Assembly (NCBI RefSeq): GCF_002532045.1
Contig: NZ_NWTG01000012.1
Span: 62,001 to 126,000, forward strand
DNA length: 64,000 nt
Reading direction: 5' to 3'
Source: Bradyrhizobium sp. C9
Lineage (GTDB): Bacteria; Pseudomonadota; Alphaproteobacteria; Rhizobiales; Xanthobacteraceae
The position numbers and the translations under genes are program-made. Every line of letters begins with the position of its first letter. Position 1 is the stretch's first letter. This document shows positions 43,361-52,671 of this stretch, piece by piece. The notes under the pieces are model-generated. The model did not search any database and had not been told where the DNA came from. It saw only the letters and a list, made by a program, of their open reading frames with translations.

Positions 43361-44365
43361 ATGGCGGTCGACCTCTTCAATGCGACGGCTTCGGCAGGTG
43401 TCGATGCTTCGCGCCTGAAGGTTGCCGGTTCGATCAAGCAGGCCGCCGCGACCACCGGCACGAGCTTCGAATATCTGCTCACCACCGCGAAGATGGAATC
43501 CAATTTCAATCCGCGGGCCGGCGCCACGACCTCGTCGGCGCACGGGCTTTATCAATTCATCGACCAGACCTGGCTCGGCACCGTCAAGGAGGCCGGAAGC
43601 CAGCTCGGCTACGGCCAGTATGCCGACGCCATCACCAAGAATTCCGACGGCAGCTATTCGGTCAGCGATCCCACCGCGCGGAGCGCGGTCATGAAGCTGC
43701 GCGACGATCCCGATGCGGCATCCTCGATGGCGGCGGTGCTGACGCAATCCAACAGCTTCAAGCTCACCGGCACGCTCGGCCGTCGTCCGACCGATGCCGA
43801 GCTCTATATGGCCCACTTCATGGGCGTCGGCGGCGCCGGCAAATTGATCTCGAGCGCCGAGGACAGTCCGAGCGCCAACGCGGCCGCGATGTTTCCGAAG
43901 GCGGCGGCCGCCAACCAGTCGATCTTCTACGACAAATCGGGCAGTGCGCGCAGCGTCAGCCAGGTCTATTCGGTGTTGACCACACGCTACGCCGCGGCTG
44001 CCAATTCGAACGACACGCGCACGGCCTTTGCCGCAGCGGGCGGTGACACCACGAGCCCGAATGCGATCGCAAGCGCTGCGCCGACGCAACCGCTGACCAT
44101 GGACACCGCGTCCTATCTTTCGACCTTCCCGAATGTCCGCGCGGCCTCATCGGCCGGTGCGACCTCGACCGTCGCATCGGCGCAGCCGGCGCCGGCCTTC
44201 CGCTCGCTCTACCAGGGCGGCGACCGTTCGGAGCCGATCTCGCCGGCGGTGCAGGAGCTGTGGGGGAATTCCGGTTCGCTGACCGCGTCGGCGACGCCAA
44301 AGGTCCGCGCGCCCGGGCGGCTCGATCTGTTCAGCGACCCGAACGGCACCTACAGCAACGGCTAG
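43361..44365 (+). CDS. Lytic transglycosylase-like SLT domain protein
   Basis: This 334-residue protein has the goose-type SLT fold near residues 15-170. The catalytic Glu lies in LTTAKMESNFNPRAGATTSS, and HGLYQFIDQTWLG follows. It cleaves peptidoglycan glycan strands in the periplasm. A Ser/Ala/Pro-rich, low-complexity tail (~220-334) may be a linker to another protein. No classical signal peptide is visible at ATG 43361; the upstream in-frame stretch does not add one. AGG is absent upstream, so the start has medium confidence. Confidence 0.82.
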   Translation: MAVDLFNATASAGVDASRLKVAGSIKQAAATTGTSFEYLLTTAKMESNFNPRAGATTSSAHGLYQFIDQTWLGTVKEAGSQLGYGQYADAITKNSDGSYSVSDPTARSAVMKLRDDPDAASSMAAVLTQSNSFKLTGTLGRRPTDAELYMAHFMGVGGAGKLISSAEDSPSANAAAMFPKAAAANQSIFYDKSGSARSVSQVYSVLTTRYAAAANSNDTRTAFAAAGGDTTSPNAIASAAPTQPLTMDTASYLSTFPNVRAASSAGATSTVASAQPAPAFRSLYQGGDRSEPISPAVQELWGNSGSLTASATPKVRAPGRLDLFSDPNGTYSNG

Positions 44366-44526
44366 CGCCGTCTTGCTGCGCGCGGAGCCTTGCGCCGTGG
44401 CCGTCTTAACGAAACGTCAATAATCCCAAACGTTTATGGTGAACCCTTTGTTAAGCATCATGGTTTATTTTTCCTTGTAGTGGCGTCGTATGTCGATGCC
44501 GTCTCGTTGCGTAAGCCGGCAGGACC

Positions 44527-45708
44527 ATGATCGTTCGGCAGTTCATTAGTTGGATTAGGACCGCTCCAGCAGGCGAGCGGGCAGAGGCGACACGGGCGTT
44601 GGCCCGGGCCTGGCTCATTTCGGATCTCACCGAGGACGACCGCATCGCAGCCGAGGGTGCGCTGCTGATGCTGCTCGACGACCCGTCGCCGCTGGTGCGA
44701 CAGGCGATGGCCGAGGTGTTTGCATACAGCGCGGAGGCGCCGGCCACGATCGTGCAGGCGCTGTCGGCCGACCAGCCGGCGATCGCGCTGCCGGTGCTGG
44801 AGCATTCGCCGCTCTTGATCGATGCCGACCTGGTCGACATCGTCGCGACCGGCTCCGACGAGATGCAGTGCGCGATCGCGCGCCGCGTCAATCTGCCGGC
44901 CTCGGTCGCAGCGGCGATTGCCGAAGTCGGCTCGGCGGCGGCCGCGCTCGAGCTGATCGAGAATCCCTACGCCGGGCTTGCGCCGTTCTCCTGGGACCGC
45001 ATCGTCGAGCGCCACGGCCATCTCGCTGCGATCAGGGAATCGATGCTGGCGCTGGAGGACCTGCCGTCCGCGACGCGGCTGGCGCTGGTCGCAAAGCTCT
45101 CCGACACGCTGGCGCAGTTCGTCGTCGCGCGAAACTGGCTCGGCGCCGACCGCGCCGACCGCATCGCCGGCGAGGCGAAGGAGCGCTCCACGGTGAACAT
45201 CGCTGCGCGTGCCTTCGGTGACGACATGCAGAATTTGATCACGCATCTGCGCGCCACCGGGCAACTCACCGCCGGGCTGATCCTTCGCGCGCTGCTGTCG
45301 GGCAATCTCGATCTGTTCGGGGCGGCGCTCGCTGAATTGTCCGGGCTGCCCTATGGCCGGGTTTCCGCGCTGTTGAACGATCGCGGCGGCAACGGCCTGC
45401 AGGCGCTGCTGCGGCGCGCCGGCCTGCCGGAATCCACCTACGCGGCGTTCCGCGTCGCACTCGAGGCCAGCCACGAGGTCGGCTATGTCGACAGCGGCGA
45501 CGGTGCGGCGCGGCTGCATCGCCGCATGGTCGAGCGCGTGCTGACCCATTGCGAGACCGATCATTCTGCCGCCGAGCCGCTGCTGATCCTGCTGCGCCGC
45601 TTCGCGACGGAATCGGCGCGCGAGGATGCGCGCATGTTCTGCGAGGAGCTCGCCGCGGAAGACGCGATCGCGGTGCTGCCTTACGACGACGATCTGATCG
45701 CGGCCTGA
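44527..45708 (+). CDS. DUF2336 protein
   Basis: This 393-residue cytoplasmic protein is of the alphaproteobacterial DUF2336 group. It is mostly helical, with HEAT-like repeats (LLDDPSPLVRQAMAEVFAYS, then QALSADQPAIALPVLEHSP). It begins with basic residues (MIVRQFISWIRTAPAGERAE). Function is unknown; in relatives such genes are near motility or two-component genes, and here an Hpt-response regulator pair is convergent next door. Confidence 0.8.
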   Translation: MIVRQFISWIRTAPAGERAEATRALARAWLISDLTEDDRIAAEGALLMLLDDPSPLVRQAMAEVFAYSAEAPATIVQALSADQPAIALPVLEHSPLLIDADLVDIVATGSDEMQCAIARRVNLPASVAAAIAEVGSAAAALELIENPYAGLAPFSWDRIVERHGHLAAIRESMLALEDLPSATRLALVAKLSDTLAQFVVARNWLGADRADRIAGEAKERSTVNIAARAFGDDMQNLITHLRATGQLTAGLILRALLSGNLDLFGAALAELSGLPYGRVSALLNDRGGNGLQALLRRAGLPESTYAAFRVALEASHEVGYVDSGDGAARLHRRMVERVLTHCETDHSAAEPLLILLRRFATESAREDARMFCEELAAEDAIAVLPYDDDLIAA

Positions 45709-45768
45709 AGGCCGCGTTTCCCGAGGTTGACGATAGATGAAAGCCGTGGCCGCCGCCGCGGCGTGCTG

Positions 45769-46356
45769 TTATTCGCCCGGCACAATGCTCGGCGCGAGGA
45801 TGGCCTCGAGATGCTCGGGGCGGTCGCGGTTGGCGTGGGTCAGGAATTCATCGGCGATGCCGCGCAGTTGCTTGCTCAGCACGCCGGCCACGACCGCGGT
45901 GTCGAGCTTGGTGCGGTTCCGTACGATCGCCTGCACGGCATTGATGTGGTGGGCAATCAGCTGCTGTGGCACCGTGGCGAGGTCAGGCGCATGCTCGATG
46001 ATGCGGCACAGGCTTTCGGCCGCCGCCGCCGCCGAGGGATAACCGAATGTTGCGGCATCGCCTTTGATGTCGTGCGCGGCGCGGAACAGCTCCTCGCGCG
46101 TCTTGTCGTTGAAGCCCTCGCGCTGCACGGTGGCGTGCGCGGCGGAGAGGCGGTCGGCCTCGATCGTCATCCATTCCTTGAACTCGCCCGACAGCCCGGC
46201 GAGCGCCTTTTCGGCGCGGCCCACGGGATCGTCGAGATCGCTCTCGGGGACGCGCAGCAGCACCTTGCGCAGCGGATTCGGCTGCGTGATGACATGGTGC
46301 GTGCCGAAGCTCTTGACCTCGATGGTGCCTGGTTTGTCCTTGGTGTCCTTGGCCAT
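45769..46356 (-). CDS. Hpt-domain phosphotransfer protein
   Basis: This 195-residue protein has a histidine phosphotransfer domain near residues 75-150. The phospho-accepting His is in AAHDIKGDAATFGYP near residue 94 (HxxKG). The N-terminal 70 residues are not a known domain. It starts eight bases after the response-regulator stop on the same strand, so the two are co-transcribed and may exchange phosphate. The histidine kinase is not in the window. Confidence 0.85.
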   Translation of the reverse strand: MAKDTKDKPGTIEVKSFGTHHVITQPNPLRKVLLRVPESDLDDPVGRAEKALAGLSGEFKEWMTIEADRLSAAHATVQREGFNDKTREELFRAAHDIKGDAATFGYPSAAAAAESLCRIIEHAPDLATVPQQLIAHHINAVQAIVRNRTKLDTAVVAGVLSKQLRGIADEFLTHANRDRPEHLEAILAPSIVPGE

Positions 46357-46364
46357 GACGGTTC

Positions 46365-46910
46365 CTAAATGGCGGAGCGCGCCTTCTCGAGCAGCGACGG
46401 CTGCTGCAGGATTTCGACCTCGCCGCTGCCGCGGCGTTCGGGGCCGATATAGGTGTTGGTGGTGTTGCGGCGGCGGTCGGGGCCGAAATAGGTCTTGGTC
46501 TTGATGAACGGGCGCGGATTGGCGACCACGTTCATGATGCGCTGGTAGAGGCCCTTGGCCGAAATCGGCTTGGCCAGGAATTCGGTGACGCCGGCATCGC
46601 GCGCCACCGTGACGCGGCGTTTCTCGGAATGCCCGGTCAGCATGATGATCGGCGCGTAGGGATTGCCCTTGGACTCCGGCTGCCGGATCATCTGCGCGAG
46701 CTCGAGCCCGTCGAAGATCGGCATCGACCAGTCGGTGATCACGATGTCGGGCACGTAATGGGTGTACATTTCGAGCGCGGTGGCGCCGTCCTCGGCCTCA
46801 TACACCTCGCGCGCGCCGAACGAATGCAGCAGCGTCCGCAGGATGCGGCGCATGTGCGGATTGTCGTCGCAAATCAAAAATCGCAGCTTGTTGAAATCGA
46901 TGCGATACAT
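46365..46910 (-). CDS. CheY-like response regulator with C-terminal extension
   Basis: This 181-residue protein has a receiver domain over residues ~8-125: LICDDNPHMRR (acidic pocket), VITDWSMPIFDG (phosphorylated Asp near residue 60), and LAKPIS (Lys). The ~50-residue extension contains two GPDRRR/GPERRG repeats (YFGPDRRR, YIGPERRG), a basic motif that may bind partners. No DNA-binding domain is present, so output is protein-protein. It is upstream of an Hpt gene in an operon. Confidence 0.88.
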   Translation of the reverse strand: MYRIDFNKLRFLICDDNPHMRRILRTLLHSFGAREVYEAEDGATALEMYTHYVPDIVITDWSMPIFDGLELAQMIRQPESKGNPYAPIIMLTGHSEKRRVTVARDAGVTEFLAKPISAKGLYQRIMNVVANPRPFIKTKTYFGPDRRRNTTNTYIGPERRGSGEVEILQQPSLLEKARSAI

Positions 46911-47019
46911 GGTCCGGTCCCGATAGGGCATACCGGGCCAATGCGGTATTACCCAGCGTTAACCATATCCCGCCCGGGGTTAATGATTGGTTGCCGGGCA
47001 AGGGGACAAGGGCGCGCCG

Positions 47020-47799
47020 TCAGTAGCCGAACTGCTCGCGTAGGATGCGCTCTTCGAGCGAATGGCCGGGATCGAACAGCATCCGCATCGCGATCGTCTT
47101 GTCGGAGAGCACCTCGACCCGGCGGACGTCGCGGACCTCGTCATGGTCGGCGACCGCGGCGACCGGGCGCTTCTCGTCCTCGATCACCTCGATCACCACG
47201 AAGGCGGAATTCGGCAGCAGCGCGCCGCGCCAGCGCCGCGGCCGGAACGCGCTGATCGGGGTCAGCGCCAAGAGCGCGGCGTTGATCGGCAGGATCGGCC
47301 CTTGGGCGGAGAGATTGTAGGCGGTCGATCCGGCCGGCGTCGCCACCAGGATGCCGTCGGCCATCAGCTCGGGCATCCGCTCATGCTCGTCGATCAGGAT
47401 GCGCAGCTTGGCGACCTGGTAGGTCTGCCGGAACAGCGCGACCTCGTTGATGGCGTGATGCAGATGCACCGCGCCGTGGATGTCGGTCGCGCGCATCAAG
47501 AGCGGATTGATCAGCGACTCCCGCGAGGCCGCAAGCCGCGTGCGCAGATCGTGGGTGGAATATTCGTTCATCAGGAAGCCGACGGTGCCGCGATGCATGC
47601 CGTAGATCGGCTTGCCGCTGCGCATGTTGGCGTGCAGCGTCTGCAGCATCAATCCGTCGCCGCCGAGTGCAACCACGACGTCGGCATCGGCGGCCGAATG
47701 GTTGCCGTACATCGCAGTCAACTGCTCGAGCGCCGTCTGCGCTTCCGAGCTCGCGCTGGCGACGAAGGCGATCTTGTCATACCGCTTGGTGCTAGCCAT
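47020..47799 (-). CDS. nadK: NAD kinase
   Basis: This 259-residue NAD kinase makes NADP from NAD and ATP. The GGDG motif is in VVALGGDGLMLQTLH near residue 45, NEVALF gives the NE motif, and the substrate loop is TPAGSTAYNLSAQGP. Length is typical of alphaproteobacterial enzymes. It is divergent from the S10 peptidase with a 162-bp gap. Confidence 0.95.
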   Translation of the reverse strand: MASTKRYDKIAFVASASSEAQTALEQLTAMYGNHSAADADVVVALGGDGLMLQTLHANMRSGKPIYGMHRGTVGFLMNEYSTHDLRTRLAASRESLINPLLMRATDIHGAVHLHHAINEVALFRQTYQVAKLRILIDEHERMPELMADGILVATPAGSTAYNLSAQGPILPINAALLALTPISAFRPRRWRGALLPNSAFVVIEVIEDEKRPVAAVADHDEVRDVRRVEVLSDKTIAMRMLFDPGHSLEERILREQFGY

Positions 47800-47961
47800 C
47801 GCTCACGAACTCGTTTGGCACGGAACACGCCGCGCTCGTCTATACATCCCGGGCGGCCTTGTCGAGATGGTCCGGGACCGGACCGCGTGCCTTGCGGGTG
47901 CCGCCAAGCTAGCGCAGTTTGCGAATGAAATGCGTAAATGTCGGCCCAGGGAGTGAACGGC

Positions 47962-49554
47962 ATGGCTAACAGTTTTGCGACACGGCTCACCGCGGCGTTG
48001 CTGGTGGCCTGTCTCGCAACCGCGGCGCGGGCCGACGACGAGGCGCCGCAGCCGTCGCCGTCGCCGAGCGCGCAGGCCCCAGGCGGTCAGAACCCAAGCG
48101 GTCAGAACCCAAACGGCCAGAAGGGACGGGCAGGGCGCGGCGAGACCGGCTCCGGCGCCGCGGCCAACACGCCCGCCGCCGAGCAGCACCGCCTGCCGCC
48201 GGATTCCACGACCAAGCAATCGGTCGCGCTGCCCGGCCGCACGCTCGCCTTCACCGCGACCGCGGGCTCGATCCGCGTGTTCGACGACAAGGGCGAGCCG
48301 CTCGCCGACATCGCCTACACCTCCTATCAGCTCGACGGCGCCGAGAAGGCGAACCGCCCGGTGACGTTCCTGTTCAACGGCGGGCCGGGCTCCGCGTCGG
48401 CCTGGCTGCAATTCGGCAATGTCGGGCCGTGGCGACTGCCATTCGACGGCGCGGTGTCGTCGGCCTCGCCGGAGCTGCAGCCGAATGGCGACACCTGGCT
48501 CGATTTCACCGATCTCGTTTTCATCGATCCGGTCGGCACCGGCTACAGCCGTTTCGTCACGACGTCCGAGGATGCGCGCAAGCGCTTCTTCACCGTCGAT
48601 GGCGACGTGAATTCGGTCGCGCTGGTGATCCGCCGCTGGCTGGAGAAATACGATCGCCTGACCTCGCCGAAATATGTCGCCGGCGAAAGCTATGGCGGCA
48701 TTCGCGGACCCAAGGTGGTGCGCAATCTGCAAATGCAGCAAGGGGTCGGCGTGCGTGGCCTGATCCTGATCTCGCCGGTGCTGGATTTTCGCGACTATAC
48801 CGGCTCCAGCATCCTGCAATATGTCGCGAGCCTGCCGACCATGACGGCGGTCGCGCGCCAGGCGAAGGGGCCGGTGACGCGCGAGGACCTTGCCGACGTC
48901 GAGAGCTACGCGCGCGGCGACTTCCTGCTCGATCTCGTCAAGGGGCAGGCTGATACCGAGGCCACCGTGCGGCTTGCCGACAAGGTCGCAAGCCTGACCG
49001 GCATCGATCCGGCGGTGAGCCGCAGGCTCGCCGGCCGTTTCGACATCGGCGAATTCCGCCGCGAGTTCGATCGCAAGAACGGCAAGGTGACCGGCCGCTA
49101 TGATGCCTCGATCGAAGGCTTCGATCCCTATCCGGACTCCAGCTCCTTCCGCTTCAACGATCCGTCTGGCGATCCCTTGATGGCGCCGCTGACCAGCGCC
49201 GCCGTCGATCTCACGACGCGCAGGCTGAACTGGCGGCCGGATGGTTCGTATCATCTGCTCAGCGAAAGCGTGAACAAGGGCTGGGAGTTCGGCCACGGCA
49301 TCAGCCCGCCGGAATCGGTGACGCAGCTGCGCCAGATGCTGGCGCTCGACCCCAAGCTGAAGCTCCTGATCGGTCACGGCCTGTTCGATCTCGCAACGCC
49401 GTACTTCGCCTCGAAGATCATCCTCGACCAGCTGCCGGCCTTCGCGGGTCCGAGCCGCACCAGGCTTGCGGTCTATCCCGGCGGCCACATGTTCTACTCC
49501 CGCGACGGCTCGCGCCAGGCGTTCCGCAAGGAGGTCGAGGCGCTGATCAAGTGA
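47962..49554 (+). CDS. S10-family serine carboxypeptidase, exported
   Basis: This 530-residue peptidase of the S10 carboxypeptidase family is probably periplasmic, with a signal peptide (FATRLTAALLVACLATAARA) and a Pro/Gln/Gly-rich linker (~residues 25-75). The family sequence starts near FLFNGGPGSASAWLQFGNVG. The nucleophile Ser lies in GESYGG near residue 243, the Asp in GLFDLATPYF, and the His in YPGGHMFYSR, all in the expected order. It removes C-terminal residues from peptides. GGGAG before ATG 47962 favours it over 47938. Confidence 0.88.
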   Translation: MANSFATRLTAALLVACLATAARADDEAPQPSPSPSAQAPGGQNPSGQNPNGQKGRAGRGETGSGAAANTPAAEQHRLPPDSTTKQSVALPGRTLAFTATAGSIRVFDDKGEPLADIAYTSYQLDGAEKANRPVTFLFNGGPGSASAWLQFGNVGPWRLPFDGAVSSASPELQPNGDTWLDFTDLVFIDPVGTGYSRFVTTSEDARKRFFTVDGDVNSVALVIRRWLEKYDRLTSPKYVAGESYGGIRGPKVVRNLQMQQGVGVRGLILISPVLDFRDYTGSSILQYVASLPTMTAVARQAKGPVTREDLADVESYARGDFLLDLVKGQADTEATVRLADKVASLTGIDPAVSRRLAGRFDIGEFRREFDRKNGKVTGRYDASIEGFDPYPDSSSFRFNDPSGDPLMAPLTSAAVDLTTRRLNWRPDGSYHLLSESVNKGWEFGHGISPPESVTQLRQMLALDPKLKLLIGHGLFDLATPYFASKIILDQLPAFAGPSRTRLAVYPGGHMFYSRDGSRQAFRKEVEALIK

Positions 49555-49592
49555 TGGCGGCGTGGATTGCATCGCCTGCCGCAAATGTCGTC

Positions 49593-49758
49593 GTCGTCCT
49601 GGCGAAAGCCAGGACCCATAACCACCGAATTTGGTGATGAACGGGATTGCGGCCCCAGCATCGCGCAACAACTGCCGTTTGGGGTAATGGGTCCTGGCTT
49701 TCGCCAGGAGGACGCCGAGCAGGTGGCGCGATCTCGGGCAAGTTCGGTGTCATCACCG
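49593..49758. repeat. ~165-bp palindrome-containing repeat, copy 2 (inverted)
   Basis: This is the reverse complement of the element at 18982-19146, after the S10 peptidase gene. It includes GTCCTGGCGAAAGCCAGGAC and GTCCTGGCTTTCGCCAGGAG, and agttcggtgtcatcaccg at its right side. Confidence 0.8.
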
Positions 49759-49797
49759 GCGCATTGAATCAGAACCGGAGCTCTCGGTTCTTGTCTT

Positions 49798-49850
49798 GAC
49801 GCGTTCTCTGCTCGCGCACCGGTATCCACTTCACTCGAAAACGCTCTAGC
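49798..49850. repeat. Rhizobial palindromic intergenic repeat
   Basis: The segment gacgcgttctctgctcgcgc followed by accggtatccacttcactcg and aaaacgctctag is of a repeat type I recognise from rhizobial intergenic DNA. It overlaps the end of the M20 peptidase gene by a few bases. Confidence 0.6.
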
Positions 49851-51225
49851 CCTCGCGCCGGAACTGGCCGAGCTCGTGCAACAATGCAGCCCCGGTTCGC
49901 AGGCCACTGTAGAAGCAGTCCAGTGTCATGTTCTCGTTCGGCGCATGGTTGGCTTCGTCCGGATTGGCATAGGGCGTGACGAAGGCAGGGATGCCCAGGA
50001 GCTTGGTGAAGACGTAGTTGGGCAGACTGCCGAAGCCGGCCGGTATCAGCAACGGCTCCTCGCCATGGGCGGCAACGAAGGCGCGGCGCAGCGGCGCGGT
50101 GTAGGGCGAGGCGATCGGCGTCTTCGAGGGCTGCATTCCCATGTCCGCAGCGACGAACTCGACCTCGGGCGCGTGTTTGGCGACGTGAGCGCGGACCTTG
50201 CGCAGGATGTCTTCGGCGTCCTGTGCCTCGACGAGACGGATGTCGCATTTGACGAAGGCCTCGTTCGGCAGCACCGTCTTGGTGCCGGGACCGCCATAGC
50301 CGCCGTGGAAGCCGTTGATGGTCAGCGTCGGCTGGAAGCAGAGACGGTCGTAGAAGGGGCGGTCCGCGGGCGCGTCGAGGCGCTTCAGTGCAAGGCTCGC
50401 TTTGACGGCCTCGATATCGAGCGGCAGGCGCTCGATCGCCGCCAGTTCCTCGGGCGCCGGCGGCTCGATGGCATCGTGCAGTCCGTCGATCGTGATCTCC
50501 CCGGCCGCGTTCTTCATCGTGCCGAGAAGGTGGACCAGCGTCCAGATCGGGTTCGGCACGACGCCGCCAAAATTGCCGGAATGGACGTCGCGGCTGGCAA
50601 GGCGGCAGCGCAGCTCGAAGGAGACGACGCCGCGCGAGCCGAACTTGATCGTCGGCGAGCCGCTGGCATGGCGCGGACCGTCGGCGGTGACGGCGAGGTC
50701 GGCCTTCAGCAGATGCGCCTTGGCGCGCACGAAGCCGGCGATGTGCGGGCTGCCGATCTCCTCCTCGCCCTCCAGCAGCAGGATGACGTTGCAGGGCAGT
50801 TCGCCATGCACCTTGAGATGGGATTCGATCGCCAGGATCTGGGCGAAGTGCTGGCCCTTGTTGTCACCGACGCCGCGTGCATAGAGCCGGCCGTCCCGGA
50901 TCGTCGGCTCGAAGGGCGGCGATATCCATTTCTCGAGCGGGTCGGCCGGCTGCACGTCATAGTGTCCGTAGAGCAGGACGGTCGGCTTGCCCGGTGCCTT
51001 TTCCCACCGCGCGACCACCATCGGATAACCCTCCGTGGCGACAAGGCCGGCTTCAAGGCCGATCCCTGTGAGCATCTCGACCAGCAGGGCGCCGACCTCG
51101 GCGATGCCGACGTTCTCGGCACTGATGCTCGGATGGCGCAGATAGGCGATCAGGCGTTGCAGGAAGCTGTCGCGGTTGGCTTCGATATGGGTGAAGACGG
51201 CAGCCAACGCGTCGGAAGAAGCCAT
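49846..51225 (-). CDS. M20-family dipeptidase
   Basis: This 459-residue zinc metallopeptidase of the M20/M28 group removes dipeptides or acylated amino acids. The metal ligands are in LLYGHYDVQPAD (His), RGVGDNKGQ (Asp), LEGEEEIGS (Glu, with the general base) and ANHAPNEN (His near the C-terminus). A dimerisation domain is inserted near 190-320. It is probably cytoplasmic, since there is no signal peptide. Start 51225 is preferred over the 11-residue extension. Confidence 0.9.
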   Translation of the reverse strand: MASSDALAAVFTHIEANRDSFLQRLIAYLRHPSISAENVGIAEVGALLVEMLTGIGLEAGLVATEGYPMVVARWEKAPGKPTVLLYGHYDVQPADPLEKWISPPFEPTIRDGRLYARGVGDNKGQHFAQILAIESHLKVHGELPCNVILLLEGEEEIGSPHIAGFVRAKAHLLKADLAVTADGPRHASGSPTIKFGSRGVVSFELRCRLASRDVHSGNFGGVVPNPIWTLVHLLGTMKNAAGEITIDGLHDAIEPPAPEELAAIERLPLDIEAVKASLALKRLDAPADRPFYDRLCFQPTLTINGFHGGYGGPGTKTVLPNEAFVKCDIRLVEAQDAEDILRKVRAHVAKHAPEVEFVAADMGMQPSKTPIASPYTAPLRRAFVAAHGEEPLLIPAGFGSLPNYVFTKLLGIPAFVTPYANPDEANHAPNENMTLDCFYSGLRTGAALLHELGQFRREG

Positions 51226-51410
51226 GATGAGCACCTGACAACGGAGCGGACGTCGCACCGAAAGACGCCGGCGCGATCAGCGTCGAATTGCGCGAGCGAT
51301 TTACCTCTCTCTAGAGAGACAATCAACGGCGGGACGTCAATCGCCATCGTTGACGGCGATCGGCACGAATGCGCGGCTTGCCAGTCTGGGCAAATCAAAT
51401 TGCAGGGTGC

Positions 51411-51629
51411 TCAGGCCGGCCCTGACCCGCCACAGCATTCGCCGCGTGTCTGCACCGGAGGGCAGGGCACCGTCCCGTAAGAGCAGAACACGCAGCAATC
51501 GCCGGCAAGCGGCTTGAGGCGGGTGCCACAGCCGCGACAGTCGTAGAAGAACTGGCAGGCATCGGTCGGCATGGTTTCGGTCGCGGCAAAACCGCAGGCC
51601 GGACAAGTCAGGGTCGACACGAGTTGCAT
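51411..51629 (-). CDS. GDCCVxC zinc-ribbon protein
   Basis: This 72-residue protein is of the GDCCVxC type. CPACGF and CRGCGT form one Cys4-like ribbon, then the signature GDCCVFCSYGTVPCPP follows, and CCGG lies near the end. It probably binds one or more zinc or copper ions; the role is unknown. In other genomes such genes are found near heavy-metal genes; here the copper cluster starts ~170 bp away on the opposite strand, which is suggestive only. Confidence 0.75.
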   Translation of the reverse strand: MQLVSTLTCPACGFAATETMPTDACQFFYDCRGCGTRLKPLAGDCCVFCSYGTVPCPPVQTRGECCGGSGPA

Positions 51630-51802
51630 GGGCCGCGGGTCCGATGGTCAGTGTTGCCTCATGTCATTTCGGCGACTGCACGCTTCAAGGCCCCATCTAG
51701 CAAGATTGTGATCAGCGGACGATTAACCACCCAATCTGCCGCTGGTGCAGTTGTGAACAGGGTGACCTTTTCAGCACCCGTCCTTTGTGAGACTGTCGCG
51801 AC

Positions 51803-52162
51803 ATGAATGTTCGCCAATTGTTCAGATTGCTGCTCGCCGTCCTCGTGACGGCAGGCCTGACAATTGCGCCGCTGGCTGTGCCCGCGGCGGCCGGATCTGC
51901 GCTGACCGGTATGAGCCAGATGGCGGACATGTCGGACATGGCGGCCGATATGCCGTGCTGCCCCGACAAGCAGAACAGCAACGACTGCCGGGATTGTCCG
52001 CTGGTTGCGATCTGCATGCTGAAGGTGCTGCACGCGGGACCATCGACCGTCGGCCTCGCGGTGCGGCCGTCGACGCAGCTGCAATTGCTTCCGCATGACG
52101 ATCTGGTCGCCGACGGGCTGGTCCGTCCGCCGCCCGATCATCCTCCTCGATATTTGGTCTGA
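51803..52162 (+). CDS. Met/Cys-rich secreted protein at head of copper-efflux operon
   Basis: I recognise no named family. The 119-residue product has a signal peptide (FRLLLAVLVTAGLTIAPLAV), then MSQMADMSDMAADMPCCP with five Met and two Cys, then NDCRDCP. That composition suits a copper-binding periplasmic protein. The end is Pro-rich (VRPPPDHPPRYLV). ATG 51803 is the first in frame. The FixH-like, adaptor and pump genes follow on the same strand, with 92 bp to the next start. Confidence 0.65.
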   Translation: MNVRQLFRLLLAVLVTAGLTIAPLAVPAAAGSALTGMSQMADMSDMAADMPCCPDKQNSNDCRDCPLVAICMLKVLHAGPSTVGLAVRPSTQLQLLPHDDLVADGLVRPPPDHPPRYLV

Positions 52163-52254
52163 CTGGCGCCGCAGGCGCCGGTTGCTGCCGCGCGACCTCT
52201 AGGGCGCGTGGACGCTGCGTGCCGCGCAAGCGGCAGATCAAATCCAATCGAGGA

Positions 52255-52671
52255 ATGAAACGAATGCCGTCGTTCAATACGTCGCGTGCCGTCGCGGCCG
52301 CGCTCATCGGCCTAGCCTTGACAGGCACCGCCACCGTCGCGCTCGCAGACATCAAGGACTACGAATTCCAGCTCGTCGACCAGACCATCCAGGCCGGTCC
52401 GGACAGGGTCGTCACCGTCCGGCTGATGAACATGAAGACCGGCAAGGCTGTGCCTGATGCCGTGATCTTCACGACGCGGCTCGACATGGCTCCGGACGGC
52501 ATGCAGGAGATGGCCACCAAGGTCACGCCGATGCCGGGGACGGAACCCGGCACCTATCGGTTCAAGGCGAATTTCGGCATGGCCGGGCGCTGGCAGCTGT
52601 CGCTCGGTGCGAAGGTGCAGGGCGAGACCGGCACGGTCGAAAGCAAGCTCGTCGTCACGGCCGGAAAATGA
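52255..52671 (+). CDS. FixH-family periplasmic protein
   Basis: This 138-residue exported protein has a signal peptide (ALIGLALTGTATVALA) and a beta-sandwich of the FixH/YtkA type (DYEFQLVDQTIQAGPDRVVT and GTYRFKANFGMAGRWQLSLG). Family members often sit in copper-efflux operons. GAGGA is nine bases before ATG 52264, so that codon may be the true start rather than 52255. Its stop overlaps the adaptor gene start (ATGA at 52668-52671), indicating coupled translation. Confidence 0.8.
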   Translation: MKRMPSFNTSRAVAAALIGLALTGTATVALADIKDYEFQLVDQTIQAGPDRVVTVRLMNMKTGKAVPDAVIFTTRLDMAPDGMQEMATKVTPMPGTEPGTYRFKANFGMAGRWQLSLGAKVQGETGTVESKLVVTAGK

